A stretch of DNA of 18,128 bases from assembly GCA_043736395.1 (NCBI GenBank), contig JAYTCQ010000344.1, positions 1 to 18,128 of the forward strand, written 5' to 3'. Both the position numbers and the translations under genes were made by a program. Source of the DNA: JAFDVL01 sp043736395. Its GTDB lineage: Bacteria > Acidobacteriota > Blastocatellia > RBC074. Below, piece by piece: positions 1 to 7,486 of this stretch; position 1 is the first letter of the stretch; each line of letters begins with the position of its first letter. The notes under the pieces are model-generated. The model did no database searches. It saw only the letters and a program-made list of their open reading frames with translations, and was not told the origin of the DNA.

Positions 1-674
1 TGGGCGGAGCACGCTTTGGCGTAGTAGTGGACGGCTGGTTTTTGCCTGCGGATACGGCGGCAATTTTTGCGCAGGGCAAACAAAATGATGTGCCGATGAT
101 GACCGGACTGACGGCAGATGAAGGCAGTGCCGCTCCGACCTACGGTAAAATCAAAGCCGAAGAATTTACGAAGCAATCGCAGCAAAAATTCGGCGCACAG
201 GCGGAAAATTTTTTGAAGTTGTATCCATCAAACGATCAGACGCAATCGGCTCTAACGCAAAAGCAGAGCGCACGAGATCAAGGAAAAGTTTCGATGTATT
301 TGTGGGCTTCGACGCGAGCGAAGACGAGCAAAGCTGCGGCGTACACGTATTATTTTACGCGCGGCATTCCGTGGCCGGAGCATCCTGAATTCGCGGCGTT
401 TCATACATCAGACGTTCCATATTTTTTTGCGACGCTCAAGCACCTGAATCGTCCGTGGGAAGCGGTTGATCGCAAGCTGTCAGAAACGGTGTCGAGCTAT
501 TGGGTCAACTTTGCGAAGACGGGAAACCCCAATGGCAAGGGTTTGCCGAACTGGAACGCCTTCAATGCAACGCAAGCAGTCACGATGGAACTCGGCGAAA
601 AAATTGGAGTTAGTCCGGTGGCGGAAAAAGAGAAGCTGAATTTCTTTACGCAGTATTTCGCACAACAAAAATAA
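1..674 (+). CDS. Type B carboxylesterase, C-terminal part (5' end outside window)
   Basis: This is the C-terminal part of a serine carboxylesterase of the alpha/beta-hydrolase type B family (PnbA/cholinesterase-like), which hydrolyses carboxylic esters. The frame is open to the left edge, reading GGARFGVVVDGWFLP from base 3, so the true start and the GxSxG nucleophile elbow lie upstream. Visible family marks are the catalytic acid in TADEGS (Glu codon at 120-122), the catalytic histidine in AFHTSDVPYFF, and the C-terminal block SSYWVNFAKTGNPNG, which is conserved across the family. It ends with TAA at 672-674. The GH3 gene starts 29 bases later, so the two are probably co-transcribed. An exported enzyme acting on plant or microbial esters is likely, but the signal peptide is out of view and the substrate cannot be read from this fragment. 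Confidence 0.92.
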   Translation, partial: GGARFGVVVDGWFLPADTAAIFAQGKQNDVPMMTGLTADEGSAAPTYGKIKAEEFTKQSQQKFGAQAENFLKLYPSNDQTQSALTQKQSARDQGKVSMYLWASTRAKTSKAAAYTYYFTRGIPWPEHPEFAAFHTSDVPYFFATLKHLNRPWEAVDRKLSETVSSYWVNFAKTGNPNGKGLPNWNAFNATQAVTMELGEKIGVSPVAEKEKLNFFTQYFAQQK

Positions 675-703
675 GTTCGTAATAATAAAAATTTATTCCC
701 ATT

Positions 704-2698
704 ATGAAAATCCTACTATCAATTATTCTGCTGGTTCTACCTGCGATGACCACATTCTCGCAAAAGCGAATTCAACAACCTGTTATTGCTGCACGCGGTG
801 TGAAAACTTTGCAAATTGCGGGATTACAATTCAAAGACCTCAACAAAAACGGCAAGCTGGATTTGTATGAAGACTGGCGGCAAACGTCTGCCGTACGCGC
901 CAAAGATTTAGTCGCGCAAATAACGCTCGAAGAAAAAGCGGGCACGATGATGCACGGCACGTTGCGTTCGGGCGGGCCAATGGGGTCGGTCGGATTCGGC
1001 AACAGCTATGACCTCAAAGCGATTGGCAAGCTGATGCAGGATGCGAAGGTCAACAGCTTCATTACGCGTTTGCAGGCTCCGCCGCGTCAGATGGCGGAGG
1101 AAAATAATAAATTGCAGGAACTCGCCGAAGCTTCGCGGCTGGGGATTCCGCTGACGATCAGCACTGATCCGCGTCATCACTTTCAATACACCGCAGGAAT
1201 TTCTTCAGACGGTGCGGGATTCTCGCAATGGCCGGAAACATTAGGCTTCGCGGCGGTAGGCGATGCCGCGCTGATGGAACGATTCGGCGCAATCGCGCGG
1301 CAGGAATATCGCGCTGTTGGCATTCACATGGCCTTGTCGCCGCAGGCTGATCTCGCCACCGAACCGCGCTGGAGCCGCATCATCGGGACGTTCGGCGAAG
1401 ATGCGCAACTCGCGAAAAAAATGGTGCAGGCTTACATCACCGGTTTTCAGAACGGTGGGCAAGGACTCAATAAAGACAGCATCATCACGGTGGTCAAGCA
1501 TTGGGTCGGATACGGCGCACAGCCGGAAGGCTTCGACGGACATTCGGCCTATGGCAAAACTTCCGTCTTCCCGAAAAATAATTTCAACTATCACATCATT
1601 CCATTCACCGGCGCCTTTGCGGCAAACGTTGCTGGCGTCATGCCGACCTATCCGATCCTGAAAAATGTTTCGTTAAATGGAAAACCGCTCGAACCTGTTG
1701 GCGCAGGATTCAGCAAACAATTGCTAACCGATGAATTGCGCGGACGCTACAAATTCAACGGAGTGATTGTCAGTGATTGGGCGATCACGAATGATTGCAC
1801 GGGACCTTGTGTAGAAGGTTTGCCGCCGGGAGTGCCACCGACTCCGGCGTACATTGGAATGCCGTGGGGCGTCGAAAATCTGACGCGCTCCGAACGCTTC
1901 ATCAAAGGCGTCAGCGCGGGCTTGGATCAAATCGGCGGCACGGAAGATTCACCAATTTTAGTGGAGGCTGTCAAAGCCGGAAAATTAACCGAAGCCCGTT
2001 TGGCAGAATCCGCCACAAGAATTTTGCTGCAAAAATTTCAGCAAGGTTTGTTCGAAAATCCTTTTGCGGATGTTGCGCAAGTTGAATCAATAGTGGGCAG
2101 TGCACCTTTCGTCAAAGAAGCAAGCACTGCACAAAGCCGCGCGTTAACGCTGCTCGAAAACAAAAATAAGACGCTGCCTTTCAGCAGCAAAATTAAAAAA
2201 TTGTATCTCTACAAAATCAACCCGCGAGCGGCGCGTGAACGCGGTTTCACAGTCGTTGAAAAACCGGAAGACGCTGATCTCGCCATCATTCGCACGGTCG
2301 CTCCGTTTGAAGTATTGCATCCAAATTATTTTTTTGGGGCGCGGATGCACGAAGGCGATTTGGGATTCAAAGACGGCAATCCCGATTACGAAGCGATCAA
2401 AGCCGCCAGCGCAAAAGTGCCGACCGTCGTGACGATTTATCTGGATCGTCCGGCGATTCTGACAAATGTGAAAGACAGGGTCGCGGCACTGCTCGGAAAT
2501 TTTGGCGTGAGTGATGCTGCATTGTTTGATGTGTTGATGGGCAAGACTATTCCGCAAGGACGATTGCCGTTTGAGTTGCCGTCTTCAATGGAAGAAGTCA
2601 AAGCGCAGGCCGAAGACACGCCGCACGATACAGCGCATCCGCTTTATCGGTTCGGATTTGGATTGATGATCGAACGCGGCAAGGCCTCAGGCAATTGA
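704..2698 (+). CDS. Exported glycoside hydrolase family 3 (beta-glucosidase-like)
   Basis: This is a 664-residue GH3 enzyme that probably removes terminal beta-linked sugars from glycosides outside the cytoplasm. Residues 1-19 form a signal peptide (basic start, LLSIILLVLP core). Residues 45-56, from DLNKNG to YE, form a complete 12-position EF-hand-type loop (D, N, N, G, L and a final E), a calcium-site pattern at the front of the catalytic domain. The (beta/alpha)8 domain follows, with the conserved KH pair at 265-266 and the nucleophile motif VIVSDW, whose Asp is residue 358. A GH3 C-terminal domain covers about residues 465-664 and ends in the typical YRFGFGL. No fibronectin-type-III tail is visible, so it is shorter than many GH3 beta-glucosidases. 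No clear Shine-Dalgarno precedes the ATG. The upstream esterase suggests joint attack on esterified glycosides (inference). Confidence 0.93.
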   Translation: MKILLSIILLVLPAMTTFSQKRIQQPVIAARGVKTLQIAGLQFKDLNKNGKLDLYEDWRQTSAVRAKDLVAQITLEEKAGTMMHGTLRSGGPMGSVGFGNSYDLKAIGKLMQDAKVNSFITRLQAPPRQMAEENNKLQELAEASRLGIPLTISTDPRHHFQYTAGISSDGAGFSQWPETLGFAAVGDAALMERFGAIARQEYRAVGIHMALSPQADLATEPRWSRIIGTFGEDAQLAKKMVQAYITGFQNGGQGLNKDSIITVVKHWVGYGAQPEGFDGHSAYGKTSVFPKNNFNYHIIPFTGAFAANVAGVMPTYPILKNVSLNGKPLEPVGAGFSKQLLTDELRGRYKFNGVIVSDWAITNDCTGPCVEGLPPGVPPTPAYIGMPWGVENLTRSERFIKGVSAGLDQIGGTEDSPILVEAVKAGKLTEARLAESATRILLQKFQQGLFENPFADVAQVESIVGSAPFVKEASTAQSRALTLLENKNKTLPFSSKIKKLYLYKINPRAARERGFTVVEKPEDADLAIIRTVAPFEVLHPNYFFGARMHEGDLGFKDGNPDYEAIKAASAKVPTVVTIYLDRPAILTNVKDRVAALLGNFGVSDAALFDVLMGKTIPQGRLPFELPSSMEEVKAQAEDTPHDTAHPLYRFGFGLMIERGKASGN

Positions 2699-2800
2699 GC
2701 AATGTGGATGTACTGGATGGAATCTTTTGCTTTTTTTCCGGTTGCCGTTTGCGAGTACAGAAGGTCGAGATATGATTGCTCACGAGGTTGTGCTAACCAT

Positions 2801-2805
2801 AGGAG
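2801..2805 (+). promoter_or_regulatory. Ribosome binding site AGGAG deciding the start at 2817
   Basis: AGGAG lies 11 bases before the ATG at 2817. The same frame is open back to an ATG at 2727, but that start would put 30 poorly hydrophobic residues before the signal peptide and has no such site. The start at 2817 begins with MKKRNK followed at once by a hydrophobic export core, so it is preferred. Confidence 0.7.
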
Positions 2806-2816
2806 TAAATGAATTC

Positions 2817-3299
2817 ATGAAAAAGAGAAATAAGCATCTTGTCATAATCACAGGTTTCGTTTTGGCTGCCGTCGGCCTGGCCTTGCAGCAACCTGCAATG
2901 CCTGCGCAGGCGGCACAAGCCAATCCTGATGAAAAGCAGGCGGTGTTACAAAAAGTTTGTGGCAGTTGTCACACGCTGGGAAAAGTCACCGGCTCACGTC
3001 GCAGCCGTTCGCAATGGGAAGAAGTCACTGACAAGATGATCGCGGCGGGAGCGAAGGCGAGTGATGAAGAATTCACTGCAGTGATCAACTACCTGGCCAG
3101 CCAATATGGTCGGGCCAATGTGAATACGGCCTCTGCCAGCGAGATCGCAGAGGCGACAGGCTTATCGGAGCAGGAAGCCGAGGCCATCGTCAAATATCGA
3201 AAAGAAAAAGGGAAGTTTGAAGACTTCGACGCGCTCAGCAAAATGCCGGGCGTCGCAATCGAAAAGTTGGAAAAGAGTCGAGACGCGATTTCTTTTTAG
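2817..3299 (+). CDS. Exported monohaem cytochrome c fused to a ComEA-like helix-hairpin-helix domain
   Basis: A 160-residue exported protein in two parts. Residues 1-35 form a signal peptide ending near AQA. Residues 40-100 are a small haem domain with CGSCH (C48, C51, H52) and the run SRSQWEEVTDKMIAAG, which resembles the haem domain found in quinohemoprotein amine dehydrogenase alpha subunits. Residues 105-160 carry NVNTASASEIAEATGLS through KMPGVAIEKL, a ComEA/PsbU-type helix-hairpin-helix pair. That fold binds DNA in ComEA but acts as a structural module in PsbU. The gene sits 44 bases before a dihaem cytochrome and two PQQ dehydrogenases, so an electron-transfer role in the periplasm is the simplest guess. 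What the HhH part does is unknown; DNA binding should not be assumed. Confidence 0.85.
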   Translation: MKKRNKHLVIITGFVLAAVGLALQQPAMPAQAAQANPDEKQAVLQKVCGSCHTLGKVTGSRRSRSQWEEVTDKMIAAGAKASDEEFTAVINYLASQYGRANVNTASASEIAEATGLSEQEAEAIVKYRKEKGKFEDFDALSKMPGVAIEKLEKSRDAISF

Positions 3300-3330
3300 C
3301 CTTGTGCGCCACCGAGCGCGAATACTGTCA

Positions 3331-3336
3331 GAGGAG
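3331..3336 (+). promoter_or_regulatory. Ribosome binding site GAGGAG for the dihaem cytochrome
   Basis: GAGGAG ends 7 bases before the ATG at 3344. The open frame extends upstream to 3302, but those residues (MCATEREYCQRR...) are polar and would bury the signal peptide. The site therefore supports the start at 3344. Confidence 0.75.
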
Positions 3337-3343
3337 AACACCA

Positions 3344-4198
3344 ATGCTTAATTTAGCAAAAGCCTGTGCATTGATCGTTGTGCTGATCACGGCCACTGCG
3401 ATTTATCTCAATGCCCAACCGCCCCAGAATCAACCGCCCAGGCCTCAGATCAACCGCCCCGGGGCGAACGATAAGCACATCGTAGACGCCGCCGCCGCTG
3501 ACCGTGGTCGCAAGGTCTGGGCTGCCGAATGTATCGCCTGTCACGGCGGCACTGCCAGAGGTACAGACAAAGGCGCAAATCTGGTGCGCTCTGACATGAC
3601 CTGGCGTGATCGTTACGGCAGTGAAATCGGCGCGTTGTTGCAAAAAGGACATCCCACGCAAAGCGGCGCAGCCAGCAGCAGCTTAACCAAAACACAAGTC
3701 GAAGACCTTTCGCATTTCATCCATCAGCGGCTTAACGACACGTTGCGCGGTTCGCCGATTTTTGAAGTGCAAAATGTGTTGACGGGTGACGCGAAAGCAG
3801 GCGCGGTGTATTTCAACGGCGAGGGCAAATGCAGCACATGTCATTCGCCAACGGGCGACCTCGCGGGCATCGGGAAGAAATATAACGCGGCAAGTTTGCA
3901 ACAGCGCTTTCTCTTTCCGCGCGTCGTAGCGCGTGGCCGTAGTGGCGCGCCCGCAGGTAAGCCCATCACGGTGACGGTTACGCCAGCGAGCGGCGCAGCA
4001 ATTAACGGTGTATTAGTTCATCTGGATGATTTCAATGTCGCGCTGCGTGACGACGCGGGTGAATATCGTTCGTGGAAGCGTACGCCTTCGCTCAAAGTCG
4101 TCAAGAATGACCCGCTGACCGGGCACATCGAATTGCTGGATAGAATCACCGACAAGAACATGCACGACATCGTCGCTTATCTGGATTCACTCAAATGA
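3344..4198 (+). CDS. Exported dihaem cytochrome c, partner of the PQQ dehydrogenases
   Basis: A 284-residue protein with a signal peptide (residues 1-24, ending YLNAQ) and a proline/glutamine-rich linker (25-40). The first haem site is CIACH (C63, C66, H67) in a domain running to about residue 135. The second is CSTCH (163-167). After the second haem there is a long tail (about 205-284) with VTVTPASGAAINGVLVHLDDFNV and ending NMHDIVAYLDSLK. I recognise this tail layout from cytochromes encoded beside acidobacterial quinoprotein dehydrogenases. Its TGA overlaps the ATG of the next gene (ATGA at 4195-4198), which suggests translational coupling and a matched partner: the dehydrogenase would reduce this cytochrome, which passes electrons towards a terminal oxidase. 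The direction of electron flow is inferred from family knowledge and gene order. Confidence 0.9.
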   Translation: MLNLAKACALIVVLITATAIYLNAQPPQNQPPRPQINRPGANDKHIVDAAAADRGRKVWAAECIACHGGTARGTDKGANLVRSDMTWRDRYGSEIGALLQKGHPTQSGAASSSLTKTQVEDLSHFIHQRLNDTLRGSPIFEVQNVLTGDAKAGAVYFNGEGKCSTCHSPTGDLAGIGKKYNAASLQQRFLFPRVVARGRSGAPAGKPITVTVTPASGAAINGVLVHLDDFNVALRDDAGEYRSWKRTPSLKVVKNDPLTGHIELLDRITDKNMHDIVAYLDSLK

Positions 4199-5781
4199 AG
4201 CTGTTCAAAGCATTCGTGGCGGTCGTGTTGTTGAGCGTTTCGCTTTATGCGCAAGGCAGTCTTGATCCGGCGAAGCTGCAACAACCGCCGACCGATTCGT
4301 GGCCGACTTATCACGGCGATTATTCGGGACGGCGGTTCAGTACGCTGACGAAAATCAACACGAGCAACATCAATTCGCTCAGCTTGTCGTGGGTCTTTCG
4401 CACGAGCGTCAATCAGGGCGCGATCAAGAGTACGCCGCTGGTCGTCAACGGCGTGTTGTATTTCACGCTGCCCGATCACGTGTGGGCGGTTGACGCGCGT
4501 AGCGGGCGTGAAATCTGGCATCACGAGTGGCAATCAATCGGCGGCAATCATTTGGGCAATCGCGGAGTCGGCGTTTATCGTGATTTGCTGTTTTTTGAAA
4601 CGCCGGATTGCCATCTGGTTGCGCTGAATCTGAAAGACGGCAAAGAGCGTTGGCGCAAAGTGATTGGCGAACTCGATCAGTTTTATTACGGCTCCGTCGC
4701 GCCCGTAGTCGTCAAGAATCACGTCATCACAGGCATCAGCGGCGACGATTTGGATCGGTCGGGTTACATCGAATCGCACGATCCTGAAACGGGCGAATTG
4801 CAATGGCGCTTTTACACCGTACCGCAAAAGATGGGCGACCCCGGCTCTGAGACTTGGCCGAACGAAGACGCGATGCGAGCGGGCGCAGCGATGACGTGGC
4901 AGCCAGTAACTTATGACCCTGAGTTGAATTTGATTTACGTGACGACGGGCAATCCGCATCCGGTGATTGCGCACAAAAATCGCGCGGGTGCGAATCTGTT
5001 CACCGAATCCATTATCGCGCTCAATCCCGACACGGGAAAGATGGCCTGGTACTTTCAGGTTTCGCCACACGATACGCACGACTGGGACGCGAACGAAGTG
5101 CCGGTGTTGATTGATGGCGAATTCAACGGGCAAAGACGCAAGCTGCTCGTGCAAGCCAGTCGCAACGGATATTTTTTCGTACTCGACCGCGCCACCGGCA
5201 AAAACCTGCTCACGACGCCTTTCGTCAAAACGAATTGGTCGAAAGGCATTGATGCGAAAGGACAGCCGATTCCGAATCCGGCGAAAGAACCGCAGTTCGA
5301 CGGCGCGTTGGTTTCGCCCAATCAATACGGTGCTACGAACTGGCCGCCGCCGAGTTTCAGTCCCATGACGGGATTGTTTTACGTCGGCGTGTCGCGTTCT
5401 TACAGCGTTTTTTACCTCTTTGATCCTGATGATAATCCGCAAGGCTGGGGCGGGACAGATCGCGGCGGTTGGTCGGAAATCATGTTGCAGGCCATAGATT
5501 ACAAAACCGGCAAAACCCGCTGGAGCCACAAGTGGGAAGGCACAGCCGCACGCGCAGGTGTGTTAAGCACGGCGGGCAATTTGGTCTTTACTGAGGACGG
5601 ACTGAACAACCTTGTCGCCCTCGACGCGCACAACGGCGAACCGTTGTGGCACGCCAATCTCGGCGCAGGCGTCAGCAACGGCCCAATGACTTATGAACTG
5701 GACGGGACACAATATCTGGTCGTAGCCGCAGGCGATACCGTTTACGCATTCGCCATGCTAAATAAGCGTGCGGTTGAGTAA
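4195..5781 (+). CDS. PQQ-dependent alcohol dehydrogenase, copy A (putative lanthanide type)
   Basis: A 528-residue exported quinoprotein of the methanol/ethanol dehydrogenase family: signal peptide 1-20 (ending SLYAQG), then an eight-bladed propeller with repeated tryptophan-dock motifs such as WAVDARSGREIW, LVALNLKDGKERW and IALNPDTGKMAW. Aligned by eye with methanol dehydrogenase, the catalytic Asp is D296 in HDTHDWDA. D298 falls at the extra acidic position that distinguishes lanthanide (XoxF) from calcium (MxaF) enzymes. N253 in TGNP matches the metal-binding Asn, and D185 replaces the usual metal-binding Glu. The vicinal Cys-Cys pair of methanol dehydrogenase is absent (the segment reads GGNHLGNRGVGV). 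It has no haem domain of its own, so it needs the neighbouring cytochrome. The substrate is probably an alcohol but is not defined. Confidence 0.92.
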   Translation: MKLFKAFVAVVLLSVSLYAQGSLDPAKLQQPPTDSWPTYHGDYSGRRFSTLTKINTSNINSLSLSWVFRTSVNQGAIKSTPLVVNGVLYFTLPDHVWAVDARSGREIWHHEWQSIGGNHLGNRGVGVYRDLLFFETPDCHLVALNLKDGKERWRKVIGELDQFYYGSVAPVVVKNHVITGISGDDLDRSGYIESHDPETGELQWRFYTVPQKMGDPGSETWPNEDAMRAGAAMTWQPVTYDPELNLIYVTTGNPHPVIAHKNRAGANLFTESIIALNPDTGKMAWYFQVSPHDTHDWDANEVPVLIDGEFNGQRRKLLVQASRNGYFFVLDRATGKNLLTTPFVKTNWSKGIDAKGQPIPNPAKEPQFDGALVSPNQYGATNWPPPSFSPMTGLFYVGVSRSYSVFYLFDPDDNPQGWGGTDRGGWSEIMLQAIDYKTGKTRWSHKWEGTAARAGVLSTAGNLVFTEDGLNNLVALDAHNGEPLWHANLGAGVSNGPMTYELDGTQYLVVAAGDTVYAFAMLNKRAVE

Positions 5782-5791
5782 GACATTAATC

Positions 5792-5796
5792 AGGAG
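5792..5796 (+). promoter_or_regulatory. Ribosome binding site AGGAG for dehydrogenase copy B
   Basis: AGGAG lies 8 bases before the ATG at 5805, in the 23-base gap after copy A. The second copy therefore has its own translation signal, unlike copy A, which starts inside the stop of the cytochrome gene. Confidence 0.7.
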
Positions 5797-5804
5797 ACAT
5801 TAAA

Positions 5805-7397
5805 ATGAACCCTATCAAAACTATTCTATTTGTCGCGTTTCTAGCAGTGACGCTCCACGCGCAGGGCAACCTTGATCCGGCGAAGCTGCAACAACCGCCG
5901 ACTGATTCATGGCCGACCTATCACGGCGATTATTCGGGACGGCGTTTTAGCCCGCTGACGAAAATCAATACAACGAATATCAATTCGCTCAGCTTGTCGT
6001 GGGTGTACCGGATAAATACTGGTGGAGCCGGAGGCAGCATCAAGTCTACGCCGCTTCAGATTAATGGCGTGCTTTATTTCTCGCTGCCCGATCACGTGTG
6101 GGCGGTGGACGCACGTACGGGGCGCGAAATCTGGCATCACGTCTGGCCTTCGAAAGGCGGCGAACACATCGGTAATCGCGGCGTCGGCGTATCTGGCAAC
6201 GCGCTCTATTTTGAAACGCCCGATTGCAATCTGGTCTCGTTGAATCTGAAAGACGGCAAGGAACGCTGGCATAAAAGCCTGTGCGATCTCGATCAATTTT
6301 ATTTCGGATCAACCCCGCCGCTCGTCGTGAAAAATCATCTCATCGCAGGCGTGAGCGGCGACGATCTGGACCGCCCCGGCTACGTTCAATCATTCGATCC
6401 AGAAACTGGCGAAGTGCAATGGCGTTGGTACGTCGTGCCGCAAAAGATGGGCGAGCCGGGTTCTGAAACGTGGCCGAACGAAGACGCGATGAAACACGGC
6501 GGCGGGATGACGTGGCAGCCGTTCACTTATGACCCCGAACTGAATTTGCTTTACGTCACGACAGGAAATCCGCAACCCGTGATCGCGCACAAAAACCGCG
6601 AAGGCGCGAATCTATTCACTGAATCCATCGTCGCGCTGAATCCCGACACCGGCAAAATGGTTTGGTACTTTCAGCCTTCGCCGCACGACACGCACGATTG
6701 GGACGCTACGCAGGTGCCCGTGTTGATTGACGGAGAGATCAATGGGCAAAAGCGCAAGCTGATCGCGCAGGCCAGCCGCAATGGATATTTTTTCGTGCTT
6801 GACCGCGCGACGGGCAAAAACATTGTTACTTCAGAATTCGTCAAAACAAATTGGGCGAAGGGGCTTGACGCGAAAGGCCAGCCGATTCCGAATCCCGCGA
6901 AGGAACCGCAACTCGATGGCGCACTTGTGTCGCCGAATCAATACGGCGCGACAAACTGGCCGCCGCCGAGTTTCAGCCCGCAAACAGGGCTTTTTTATGT
7001 GAACGCGATTCGTGCTTTCAGTGTCTATTACATCTTCGATCCCGACGATAACCCGCAAGGCTGGGGCGGAACGGATCGTGGAGGCTGGTCTGAAGCGATG
7101 TTGCAGGCGATAGATTACAAAACAGGCAAAATCCGTTGGAGTCACAAATGGGAAGGCTCAGGCGCACGCGCAGGTGTGATGAGTACGGCGGGGAATGTGG
7201 TGATTACCGGTGATGGCCTGAATAATCTTGTCGCGCTCGACGCGCGTAATGGCGAAGCCTTGTGGCACGCCAATCTCGGCACGAATGTCAGCAATGGGCC
7301 GATCACTTATGAACTGGACGGCACGCAATATCTGATCGTAGCCGCAGGCGATTCGTTATATGGATTCGCAATGCTGAACAAGCGTGCCGCGGAGTAA
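5805..7397 (+). CDS. PQQ-dependent alcohol dehydrogenase, copy B (tandem paralogue)
   Basis: A 530-residue tandem paralogue of the preceding gene, about four-fifths identical by eye with the identity spread along its length, including DNA blocks that differ only at silent positions. It has its own signal peptide (1-20, ending LHAQG) and the same propeller motifs. The key residues are kept: catalytic D298 and extra acidic D300 in HDTHDWDA, N255 in TGNP, D187 in place of the metal Glu, and no vicinal Cys pair. A two-residue insertion lies near the front (NTGGAGGS against SVNQGA). Differences cluster at residues 399-409 (VNAIRAFSVYY against VGVSRSYSVFY), after the conserved NWPPPSFSP segment, so substrate preference may have diverged. 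It is probably served by the same upstream cytochromes. The gene ends just before a repeat-derived terminator. Confidence 0.92.
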   Translation: MNPIKTILFVAFLAVTLHAQGNLDPAKLQQPPTDSWPTYHGDYSGRRFSPLTKINTTNINSLSLSWVYRINTGGAGGSIKSTPLQINGVLYFSLPDHVWAVDARTGREIWHHVWPSKGGEHIGNRGVGVSGNALYFETPDCNLVSLNLKDGKERWHKSLCDLDQFYFGSTPPLVVKNHLIAGVSGDDLDRPGYVQSFDPETGEVQWRWYVVPQKMGEPGSETWPNEDAMKHGGGMTWQPFTYDPELNLLYVTTGNPQPVIAHKNREGANLFTESIVALNPDTGKMVWYFQPSPHDTHDWDATQVPVLIDGEINGQKRKLIAQASRNGYFFVLDRATGKNIVTSEFVKTNWAKGLDAKGQPIPNPAKEPQLDGALVSPNQYGATNWPPPSFSPQTGLFYVNAIRAFSVYYIFDPDDNPQGWGGTDRGGWSEAMLQAIDYKTGKIRWSHKWEGSGARAGVMSTAGNVVITGDGLNNLVALDARNGEALWHANLGTNVSNGPITYELDGTQYLIVAAGDSLYGFAMLNKRAAE

Positions 7398-7405
7398 GAA
7401 AAATT

Positions 7406-7486
7406 GTAGCGCAACCTTTCCAGGTTGTGTTGTTTCCAATACAAGATTTTTGGCGGGAGCAGCGCAACTTGCAGAAGTTGCGCTAC
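7406..7486 (+). repeat. 81-bp palindromic repeat with perfect 10-bp terminal inverted repeats
   Basis: The element starts with GTAGCGCAAC (7406-7415) and ends with its exact reverse complement GTTGCGCTAC (7477-7486). Inside are two hairpins: CAACCT/AGGTTG with loop TTCC (7412-7427), and a 10-bp perfect stem with loop GCAG (7461-7484). This layout resembles small non-autonomous REP/MITE-like repeats. It contains no open reading frame. Confidence 0.75.

Noticed and set aside
1241..1594. Minus-strand open frame within the GH3 gene
   Set aside because: It overlaps the conserved catalytic region of GH3 on the other strand and shows no protein family features.
2696..2740. Terminator after the GH3 gene
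   Set aside because: T-runs are present (2727-2738), but only a 4-bp CTCA/TGAG pairing precedes them, too weak to call.
4534..5529. Long minus-strand open frame (331 codons) inside PQQ dehydrogenase copy A
   Set aside because: It is antisense to a well-supported gene, rich in Arg/His/Ile with no recognisable motif, and similar mirror frames occur in copy B. Codon bias of the real gene explains it.
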